Origin: Leuctra nigra
Lineage: Eukaryota > Arthropoda > Insecta > Plecoptera > Leuctridae
Assembly (NCBI GenBank): GCA_934045905.1
Contig: OW203761.1
Span: 32,228,964-32,292,963, forward strand
Direction of reading: 5' to 3'
DNA: 64,000 nt
This document shows, in pieces, positions 49,501 to 61,500 of the stretch. How positions within the stretch are numbered: the stretch's first letter is position 1; each line of letters begins with the position of its first letter. A model generated the notes under the pieces. That model was not told where the DNA came from, searched no databases, and saw only the letters and a program-made list of their open reading frames with translations. The position numbers were made by a program, and so were the translations under genes.

Positions 49501-52500
49501 CATCATCCACAATTGTTATGAGAAAGCTGTCATTCTCACCTACAAATGTCTCCTTTGATCTGAAGTTTGCTCAACAGGTGTATGTTCTCTTCGATGAGCT
49601 TGAAGCTGGACTCGGTTCGCACGGAATCGGTTCTTCGTACGATTGCAGAGCTGTCCCGTTCGCTCTCACTGAAACAGGAAGATCGTTCCTTTGCTGAGGA
49701 GAAAAGTAACAATTCTGTCATATAACTTTAAATTTAACTGCATGCGGAATTCAATATCAATAATAATTCGTAATTCAGATTTTTTTAAATGTTTCAATAG
49801 GGAGGCTGAAAGATAAATGTGCATGAGCTGTTACCTACTATACGAAACACAAAAATAATTATGTTTTCGATAAAAATAATATCATTATCTACTTTCATTT
49901 TTCGATAATAAAGCCATAAAGAATTATGAAATGTCATTTTTTTAATAGTTTTTATTTATGAAAAATCACAATGTGAAAAAAAGTATTAGTAAGTAAGTAC
50001 TTACTTAAGTAAGTTTTAAGGAAGTAAAAGTATTATGGCTCTGCTAAACAGACTGGCTTGTCAGCGGGTCTACGAATTAATTAAAACCTAATACTAACAA
50101 CAATTGTTTACACTAAAAACATATAGAATGTAAAAGAAAGAATAAAGGTACACTTTACTAACTTTAACAATTATATTATCGAGGAAAATGAAAGAAATTA
50201 ATAGAGTTGGTGCATTTTCTGATAGGTACCCATTTTAAGGAATATTTATTTTTTAACATGATATTTTCTTTAAATTTCTCAGTTCAGTCACAGGCTTTGG
50301 TCTCAGTATCTGTATTCGAGAAGTTAAACGTATAAGAGAATAGTTGATTTGTCCGCTTCACACTTTGCTTCCTCACCTGCCGCTGGAGTCGATGAGTCTC
50401 GTGACTTCTTCAGGGGCGTAGCAGTAAACCGGCGTCTGACTCTGCACTGCCGGCGTCGTCACCAGCAGCGCCGCCGTCTCTTCAACGACGTCCTCGATGT
50501 CGACGATCACCGCGGCCGGCTCGTCGTCCTCCTGGTCGTAGGCATCGGCGTCGGCGTCGGCGTCGGTGTGGATCTGCGGATCGGACGACGCCCGGGCTTC
50601 TGAATAAAAATAAACAATATGGCTGGAATTTCTAGAAGTATGCATTTTCACTCGAAGCTATTATTTGAAAATCATCACTGCAAAAGAACAGTGACTGCTT
50701 TCTTGACTTTTCTCTTATTCTCAAGTAGGTAGGTTTTTACTCAAACAAGCACAAAACTATTAAGGCCGAAGCACAAGTGACGCAGACGGACGACGCGGAC
50801 GGACGACGGAGACGGATACGATGTTTAGGATTGACAAATTCACTCTGCTGTTCACAACTTGGACGCGGACGGACGACGCAGACGTCATACCTAAACATCG
50901 TATCCGTCTCCGTCGTCCGTCCGCGTAGTCCGTCTGCGTCAATTGTGCATCGGCCTTTACACAAAATAATGCAATGATAGGTGTAACTAAGGTGTCACCT
51001 CCTCTTAATTTAATATAGTACCTTATAAGTCGTAATTTAATTGTTTTTAAATATTAATAATTAATTATCTTCTCTTTTCTTCCGCGCTTGGTTTTAATCT
51101 GTGTTTGTTGTCACCTGAAAGCGCCGCCTGCTCCAGACTCTCGACATCGTTGAGACTAAGACTAGAAGGTTGGTGACTCATCGCTGTGACTGGACCACAG
51201 CCTCCCGCCATGTTGGTCACACTGCTCGCTGACTTGGATCTTGTCAACATACCGCTGTCAATGTCTTCTTCGCCTGACAAACAAAATGGCAACATTAATT
51301 CGTCTCCAAAACAGTTTCAAAACACTCTCTGTCAACGATTCGCCAGCCGTTGGAATCTTTTACATTTCAACGAAAAATACTTGATCGAAAAGGACAGGTT
51401 CAAGTATGAATTGTTCGATAATGTAGTAGCTACCTGCGACTGGTTTATAGCCAGGATCTAGCAGTGCAAATGTCGACGCTTCGGGAGCGATTCCTCGAGC
51501 TTTCTCCCACTCGTAGAGACGTCTTGTGAACTTCTCAGAGATTCCTTGAAACCGGAAGAATCCTGTCGATGTCTGGATCAGCACTTCTTGTTTCCCGGGG
51601 TTCGAACCAACGGCACGTCGCATTTTCTCAAGCCTAAAATACACGTTAATTAGAAAATATATTTTGTGGTATTATAAATATTCAATTTATTGTTAATTTT
51701 ATTTCTTACAGCATGGTAAAGGACGCAAATTTAAAATTCAAATATCATTCTAAACGCAGAGTTATGTTTTTACATAAAAATTTATAAACACGACTCGCCA
51801 TATTATCTTTACGCTTAATGATTGAAATCGAACCTTTTCTCTCTCTCCAAATACTTTTCTCGTTCCCGTTCAAGTCTTTGTTTCTCTCTCTCTAGCTTCT
51901 GCAACTCTTTCTCCAGCCAATGCAGTTCCTTCTCTTTCTGCGTCTTCGCTGGTTTCGTCGTCGACTTCCCTCCAGCGCCTCCTGGAGCCTTCTTCTTGGC
52001 GTTGCCTGTCGAGTTCTTGCGCACGACTCCAGGGCTTGGGGTTCTCGCCCCGGTGCTGTTTCTTTCGCTGTCGATACAAGCCTCTTTACTGGTCGGAGAA
52101 TCGCTGGGAGACGCCGACTTCATCCTCTCCCACTCCCTCAACTTGCGGTGAAAGTCGTCTTGGTCGTCTCCTGAACCCTGCTTCCCACTCCCAGTCCTCC
52201 ACAACTGCCACTCCACAATCTTCCTACGAGACTGATGACTGTCTTCTCGTGGACCTCCCTTCTTTATCCTCTGCCATTCGTTCAACTTCTTCCGGAAATG
52301 TGGCGACAAATTGTCCACGTCAAGAGGATGAATTGCGACAGATTCTCTCTTCCCACCACTAGCCCCTTCTTTGTTCTTCATTCGCTCCCACTCCTCCATC
52401 TTCCTTCTAAACCCTTTATCAGGACACTGGAAGTTGTCATCAACTCCACCGACGACGCCGGACGACGTCCTACCGATGCCTGGCAAAGTCGCCGAGGTGG

Positions 52501-55500
52501 AAGACTTCATCTTCTCCCACTCGTGGATCTTCTTGTGGAACTCTTGACTTAGTTTCTGTTGAAGTTCTTCGTAGTTCCGTTGAATCTCTACTTGGATGCT
52601 GGGATGCTCGCAGTTCGATCCCCGGGGAGGCTCATCGTCGTCGCCTGCTCCCTCAGCAAGTTCGCCTCCACTTAATTCTTCTGGATCTAAAAACATCCAA
52701 AAGCTTTTAGACTCGTCAAACAAAATCTAGTCATGATTGCACGTGATTCTGAAAAACGCACAAGACTATTAATGAAAAGATAATAAAGGTGTCAAATTAT
52801 CTCGTGTCTTGGCAGATATTCGTGTGTATCTGTGGCTGAAGGTCAACAATAGTTGCTGGCAAAAGGACAAGACGTAAAGCAAAGATGTTGCAGAGGCGTG
52901 TAATAGCTTTGACTTGATATCACGCAGGACAGAAGCTAAAACTGGATGGCGACAGGAGATCGCATGCAATGCAATGGAGCTTTATGCCGTCTCATACATT
53001 TCACTACTTATTTTTGTCTATCAGTGAGAGCATAGACCTTAAACTTTGTGCGATATAAGAATGTCTTTTCGGTAAAAATAGGATTAGTATGGTGCTCTAA
53101 CTGACGTCTAGTGAGATTGGAGGAGGACTTCATAGGTGTGCTAAGAGATGTTGCTTTGAAATTCTATCAGCGAAGGAAAGCAAACTGAGCTGTCAATGTC
53201 TAATATCGTGTAAAAGTGGCGAGTGTTTTTGCCGACGAGACAGACATAATTCTCCCGACTTTATGACTCACGCTTTATAGCTTAACGTCAAGTCAAACTA
53301 TACGTGAGTGTAACGAAAGTTCAGACTACACATGACTCATATGATTCATATCTTGAAAACATGCCTCAAATACCGTACTTCTTTGCTTTTATTAATGTTG
53401 CGAGTACTGTTTCTTAGCCACGAATAGGATTTGAATAAATAATAATTAACAAGTCAACGACAAATTTAACAAGTTTTTCGCTTCACCATAATTATAACCA
53501 CCGTCGTCATTAGTCTAGATGTAAAACATACAGAATTAAACATACTTGTACAAAATATTTTAAACATATTTAAAGAACATAACCAAATCAGTTTGCACAC
53601 GAAATACAGGACCTATTTCACTTACCAGTTTCGTAGAAGAAATTTGATGTCCTATTTGGACTCGACGGCACAGAGCAGCTTTGTTGCCCCGACGCCTCGG
53701 CGTCGCGATGACCCGGAGATGCTGATGTTAGGAAAGCATTCTTAACTTTGGTCCACTTCGACGAGCGTCGGTGAACCGGCGGCGACGTCCCAGCGCTCAC
53801 CGGAGGACTGATCATGCCCTGATAAACAGAGAGAGCTAACCTGTTACACCTCATCAGGTAGAAGAAGGCGAGGACGACCTAGAGAGGAGTGGAAGCGGCA
53901 GGTCAGGTCGGACATGGAGGCAAGAGGGCTGGAAAATGAGGACTGTGTGGATAACGGCCATAGCTGCTGTAGATAACCTACTTTATAATAATATTTCTGC
54001 ACTGGTAGTATTATTTTGAAATTTGTTAGATATTACAAATGGTGGCAGACGTGGGACATTTTTTATTTTAAAACGAATTACAAGTACGAATTAAGATTAT
54101 AACTAGGAAATATTTAATAGGCTGTAAAGAAACGAATTTAAAAAATAATTGACTGTCGCAACATTGAAAAACGAATTCAATGTTTTGTGTAAGTAATTAA
54201 TTTTGGTTCTCAATAGCTTCACAAACATTCTTATTCTTCATTATTATCTATTTTAAATATTATTTTGTTGCGGTGGGATTACCTGTTGCTTCGAGTCAGA
54301 TTTCCCTCCCATGAACTCCTCGTTCTGTGTAATGCTCGGTGATAATTTCACTCGTTCTTCCGAGTGCGGACTTGGCGGCGGCTTGTTGCTGAACTTGCTG
54401 ATCGTTTGGCTCGAGCTCAGTTGACGGAGTTCTTCCGTCGACGGCAGTGTGATGGTCAACATCGGCGTGAGACGTCGGTTCGTTAACGGCGCCTCTGGGT
54501 AGACGCCCAGCGTCGCTTTAGACACCTTGTGACGTCTGCTGACGTCTCGAGTGATCTCGATGCGAGGGCGGGACGCGGATTTTATCTACAAGCAATCAAC
54601 ATGAAGTTGTTAAAAAGACAACAAGCAGAAGAAGCTTCGTTTCTTCTATTTTACACTATTTCCTTAATTTTAATTACTAATTAATTATGTAATAAACGAT
54701 ATGAACAATTAAAAATATCAATGAGTAAAGATTGATGATCTGTACGAATGTATAAATTCAAATCACAGTGTCCTGCTATAACAATTCCGTAATATTGTTC
54801 TTTGGCACCTCTTCTCTTTTTTTGCAGTTTGTATGTGCTGTACAAACAATAATGAGCTAATATTTTGTATGATTTCGGGATAAGGACATTTTTTGTGTTC
54901 AATTGCGATTATAATTGTAAACTTTGAATAATAAAGTCGCCTCATACTTGCGTTAAAGTGAACTAAAAACGAAAACGTTTAATTTCCGTACACAAACACG
55001 TTCGACTTGACGACTCTGTGATTCATGACAAATAATTATTGCTCCAGACTTACGCCATCACCGAGTCCGTCACTCGGAGGCGACGTCCCCTCTGGCGACG
55101 TCCCGGGCGGCGTGTCGACGGCGTCGAACACCGGCGCCTCCTCGTCATGGTCGCTCGACGTCGGCGCGTCTCTCGCCGGCGTCTTGTTCGCACTCCGACG
55201 CTGGCGAATCTTGATGCTGTCGCCATGGGAGTTGCGATGATTCCGCTGCTTCAAACTGTCCTTGCGAGTCTGGATGATGTCCTTCACTTTTCCCCATGGA
55301 GTCTTGTGGGACTTGTGTTGAGTGGAACTCTTTTCACTTTCCTTAGAAAGAAGCACATTAGTGCACTATTATTTGGGAGTTAGAATACAAATTCATTGAG
55401 TGAGCAAAGCGAGCGACTCCTTTTAACCTTTTGTACACACACACCTGTTTTTTTTTTTACCCTGTTTGACCTTTGTTTTTTCTGACCCTGATCTGCAAAC

Positions 55501-58500
55501 TTGATTAGGCACTTTAGCCTTTTTATAAGCCTTTATAAAATAGTAACTATAACTTAATTTGGTTTGTACCTTTTTCCAAAAAGCAGAATGTATAATACCT
55601 ACATTATATTTACCTGTTTCAAAGTTTCTATGAAAGGAAGTTTTTTAAATTTTGATTGAGAGGATCACGTTTTGTTTTCATTTTGGTAGATGTCAGTGTA
55701 AACACAACTTCCATGACGATAAGAATTAAACTAGGAATTTACATTATAATATGATCGAAAATCACTACATCTGTATTGAATTAAATCGCAAAATAGACTG
55801 ACTGAAAGAGAAAATCAGTCGACAAAAATATAAGTTTCGCAAATGAAAATTTACTCTGCATTATTTTCAACTTCGTACTTATTTTTAATGTCACACACGT
55901 TCATTCACCTTCTCGCCAGGACGAAAAAAATGACCACGTTTTCAATCACTGTATGATTTGTGTAATCATTCTAGGTAAGTGGCGCTGCTGACTCTCTCAT
56001 CTGGCGACGCCGCCGACGCCGACGCCGAGCTTCCGACGCCTACTCGTCATGGCGTCGGGCCAAGCAGCTGGCAGACTTTGCACCCAATGCTAACTAATGC
56101 ACGTGCGAATCAAATCAAACTAAATATATTTTTTGTGCGCAGGGATCGGTGTCGGAATATTATATGGAATATGTAATTGGGTAAGAAGGGCGAGCGTACA
56201 AATTCGACTATTTCGGAACGCATCTAGGTCAGTAACGTCCATCCCATTTGTAAATTCAATTTGTAAAGTTACAAAATTGAGCAATACATTTCGTTATGAG
56301 CAGCATGGAATTTAGTATGATTTAAAAAATGCTAAATAAGAGAACAATTTCAATTCGTGTATAGTACTGGAAATATTTGCTTGACTTTACAAAAATGAAA
56401 CTATAGATTAAGAACTGGACCATCTTATGGTTAATTAATATAAAAGTGACTAAGAATGTTCCGTTCCATTGCCAGTCTTCCATTTGTAAAATACTTTTTA
56501 CTTTCAGCATCTCTTTGTTGGTTTTGACAATTTCACAAAATAAAGATTACTCATCGCTCGGTGAAGCCTCCATATTGGAAACATTACACAGCGTGACGTT
56601 TTTTTCAAGATAAACTTTAAAATTTGATTTCTTTGGCACGTTACGATAAACAGTTTGGCATTTATTTTACAGCTTGTAAGATGTTGGCAATATTACAAAC
56701 TCATTTTTTTCTTCCGATAATTAAAAATTATTGTTTCTCAAATACTAATAATAACCGTGAGTAAATGCATAATAGTCTGTTGTATTGTGCAGTTGGTATG
56801 AATAATTAACTATTGAAGTGTGTCGCATCGCTTAACACTTGTAATTGGCTGACGTAAACCAAAAGCAATTGTGCACTACAAGCAAGTTAATAATGTAGTA
56901 CAAAACAGGCGATATTGATAGGTATAACGCAACAGTCAGAATCTCAGGCCAAGAAATACTAAGAATCCTCTTGAAATACAATGCTGATAAGCGACCTTCT
57001 GCGGTGCAAGATCTAAGAACACCGTAATAGTTCTACATCCAACGTATACAGACAATACGACCACTGTAGGTATAACAAATCAGAGACAACTGGCAAATAC
57101 AGTATTTTTCTCTGCCAGCGTCTTGGCAAAATCGGTCAAAACTCCTCGTTTTTAAGTATTTATTCCATTGAGCTACCTCGACCCATCCAGGTAGCATGAC
57201 CGATCTTCCCTACACAAAATAGTGCATTACGCTCACAGTGAAAACTCCTATAGGTTTAATTGTGTTTATTTAACTTAATAACATTGATGTGGGCATTAGC
57301 AGATGTGGATGTCTTTAAGATATTCAAAGTTTTCAATATTACGCGTAATTTAACTAGGAAAACGCTCAGAATATCGCGTTGATAAGAGAGCCTTCGTATT
57401 GCATACGAATTAATATTTGTGTCAAATATGTTCATCTAGACCTTGAGAACCATTTTGAAGATAATATAACTTGCATTCATCAAAGAGTCAGTGATAAAAA
57501 TTGAATGTTTCGATAGGTACATTTTGACATAAATTTCAAATTAAGCATACCAATTTCAGTAAAATGTCAATTACTACTCTAGAAGTTCATTACCGATTTG
57601 TCAAATAACACTTTTAATGCTGGCCCTAATGACCATGCAAAATTTGGTGATGATCGGTCAAATGAGTCCAGTTTTATTGGCACACAAAGATGAGTTTCTT
57701 TCATATTTCAAAGTTAAGTACAAACTATACCATAACTACATATCAAGTTTCCGATGAAATTAATAGACCGATTTTGCTGGAAATCATTAGGTAACCGCAC
57801 TGGATAGTAATGTATCTTTTCTGAAAAAACTGGCCAGATCCGTTACTTAGTTTGGCAGGAGACAAGTAATACACACACTGACAAAAAACAGAGATTCGAA
57901 CAATAGGTTTCAAGTGGAGACACTCGCTACGCTCGCTTGATTATGGCCAATACATTGTAAACATTGTTAAACATTTTTGATAAACAAATCATTCTCGCAG
58001 GTCAAACTTACGTACCTCTGACATTATTTACACCACATTTCACAGACAAGCTGGAACATTTTAGCTGTCAATTTCGCTTCATGCTGTAATAACATTTTGT
58101 CTCCAAACATTGTCAATGTAAGTTTCCGGGTTGAAGACCACCGCGATTTGTTTCCCGCAACTCTTGACAACTTATCTTGTCCCGTCTACATTTGCTCTGT
58201 TCGTCACCTTCTCATAACAATCCTTCACGACGCCAAACTTCCGTCGTAAACAGTGAAAAGTCGTTAACATCTCGCTAGCCAGATGATTGCGACGTACGAC
58301 ACATTACTGGAAATTTATAAGGGTCGGGAGTACACAGTATTGCAGGATCATATTACGATAAAGTCGTTCTAAACATTCAGGGTGAATATACGTAAAACCT
58401 TAGAGTAAGGAGCCATTAGGTAAAAATGCGGTGAATTCTATGTAAATGATAATTTAATATTTATAAAATTATGATGCATAACAATTTCCTCATTACTAAG

Positions 58501-61500
58501 GTATGAGGTCATAATAAGTTATGAATAATGTTAATATTGTCAAGACACTGACAATTTTTAACATTTTCCTCATAACTAAGATATGAGGTCATAATAAGTT
58601 ATGAATGATGTTAATATTGTCAAGACACTGACAATTTTTAAAATTTTCCTCATAACTTAGATATGAGGTCATAATAAGTTATGAATAATGTTAATATTGT
58701 CAAGACACTGAAAATTTTTTACATTTTCCTCATAACTAAGGTATGAGGTCATAATAAGTTATGAATGATGTTAATATTGTCAAGACACTGACAACTTTTA
58801 ACTACAAACACATGTCGAAAAATTGGGCGTAAGGTATTCAATGTAAGGATTTTAACAAGTACCTATTTTCCTTCAGATTTTCTAATTCATACGTACGAGT
58901 TCAGTAAGTTCTAATATTAACTGTGTGTGAATTAACTATTGGAAAACTATTATTGGAAGCATAGAACATCTACGTGATGCCCCTGTAAACGGACTTGTAT
59001 TGAACGAGTGCCGGTCAATCCTTCTACAACAGAGATGTCGAGTTATAATAACTAGGAAAACGCTCGGTGTAACGCGTTGATGAGCGAGCACCGAAACGAG
59101 CGACATCAACTTCCAGAATTTCGTAACGCACAGAAAACATAATATACACCCATATTGAATTGACATACGATCCACTCAATAAACATAAAAGTACCGTATT
59201 TTTATTGAAACTGAGAATAGACATCTATACACTTTGATGCATAAAGAAAATCGGATCTAAGCTACACTGGAAATCCCGTTTCGATATAATCTCTTCTGAC
59301 ATTCTATTTCAAAACAGTTAAAAATGCCAAAGAGTACATACATTCTCTACTGATTGGGCTGAAAACTTCTAAAATAAGGGTAAATAGTTGTCTTAATGTC
59401 AATGCAAAATTTTAAATTCATTGGAACATTTTGATTTTCGACCAATCGGGAGATATTTTTTTAAATTTTAAGCAGATTTGGCTGATCCCAAACTACGTTA
59501 GAATGATATTAGTATGTGTGCAAAATTTAATCTCGATCGGAAAAACAATGTGGCCTGTGCCGTCTGGAAAAAAAACAACAGAGAAAGTGTCGAAAAGAGT
59601 CAAATGGAGACGCTCGCTACGCTCGCTCAATCATCGTTAGAGCATCGGCATGAAACGCAGACGTCCTATGTGACTGCTTGCATTTCGATACGCTTGTCGA
59701 AGCTGTAAGGTATAACCATATATGTATAACTGAAGCAGCGCAATCAGGTTGTGCTCAGATAGTGTTGAACCATATCGTACAGATGCACATTGATTTGGTA
59801 TCTTGGTCAATCATGATGATGTAGACAATGGTGAGTTGAGTTGACTTACTTTGGAGTTGAAATGTCTGGTGATGAGGAGGTTGCCGATGGTGTCGTCGCC
59901 GTCAAGTGATTTACTTCTGCTCTTCAACTCGTCGTCTTCCGGAGTTCGCGTCAACGACGAGCGTCGCTTCTCCTCGACCACGAGGCGACGGCCCATGGAG
60001 TCAGTGGCCGAAGCACTCCTCTGGGGGCCTGCGTTACAGAAACATGGTGCCACCAACTCTTCATACAATATTATAGGTTCATAAAACATAAATATTTTTA
60101 TTTATGTTTTTTGTGTTTAAAGAAATATTTTTTTATACCATGCATATTGTTTCTGTAGCCAAAACGTTGTATGCTTCCGTGTATAATGCATAGTTTTAGA
60201 TGAATGGGGAAACAATAACATATCTAAATTAAAACATTTTTGCCGTTGCTTTATTTGCAAGCCTGTGTGGTTTGTATTATAATATTTTTCAGTCAATTAG
60301 ATTATTTCAGCGATTTTTTATTTATTTTTTAATCGTGTAATTTTCACAATTTTGTTTTTGATTTCACGTCCTTTCCATTCTAACAAAGTTTAACTAACGA
60401 TTTTCAGTAAAATTAACTATTTTACAATTACTTGTTTACTCTGAAATAAACACAGTAATTATACTTCCTCTGAGTCGTCTTTAAAGTGCTTTTCTAAGCA
60501 GTAACCAGGAAAAATGTCTTTCATCTTTCAGCCATTTTTTCCATGGAATTAAATATAACATCCATATAAGATATATATAGAAATCGCTTTCTTGTCATTA
60601 AAGCGTCGTTTTACACGGAAAGGTAACTCTGGTTTGTGGTTAGTAGCTTCCTGCAATCTTCTCCGACTTCTGTTTTCACGGGCTTTATGTACATTCGAGT
60701 GTTTGTATTTGGCACAGTTCACCGTAGTATTGTAATTCCACTCGCATTCCAATACTCGGACGTTAAATCAACATTACAACATTTCCTGACGTAGAAAATG
60801 TTGAAAAAGTGATAAATTAATGCATTCAGATGAAGTAATATGCTCTTTACACATTCATAAACTTACATTCTGGCACTAAACATAAAACGACATCAATATA
60901 AGTATTAAATAAATAACAAACACAAAGTTTGTAAGCAGTCAAAAAGTTATTAATGAAGATGGTTTAATTGAAGTAGGCAAATAAATTAGGTGCAGAAAAA
61001 GGCAGTAAGAAGCCTTCTAAACGTCGTCAAAGTCCTTTTTCAAAATTAAGTCACTGCGGGACTCTTATATGAAATTTCTAATTTTTTTCTCTATGTTTTT
61101 GTATGCAAGTAAGACACTTTATTGTCATATAGATTTTGAACAAGATATGATTGGTTGAAAATTAAAAATAGAACCATGAGACCGGTAAAATAGCATGGTC
61201 ATTGGGACCAACATTTTAAGTGCTTTGACAATTATCAGATAAATCTGTCAAGAACTTCAAGAGTTATTGAAATTTTAAGAGCTCGTTTTGAAATATTATC
61301 AAATTAATTCAAAGAAAGTATCAGTGTGACACATTCGATCAGATTGTATTCCAGATGTCTGTTATAGAGCAGCAAGTTTCACACGAATATTAATTAATAA
61401 TGTGCATGCAATACGAAGGCTCGCTTATCAACGCAGGTTATAGAGGTTTTCCCAGTTTATGGATCATATCACGTGAAGAGAAATATAATTCCTTACCACC

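Noticed and set aside
55979..56176. CpG-rich GACGCC-repeat patch as an extra exon of the large gene
   Set aside because: All three minus-strand frames contain stops within the patch, and no matching acceptor and donor pair gives a consistent phase. The plus-strand frame is open only because of simple-repeat composition.
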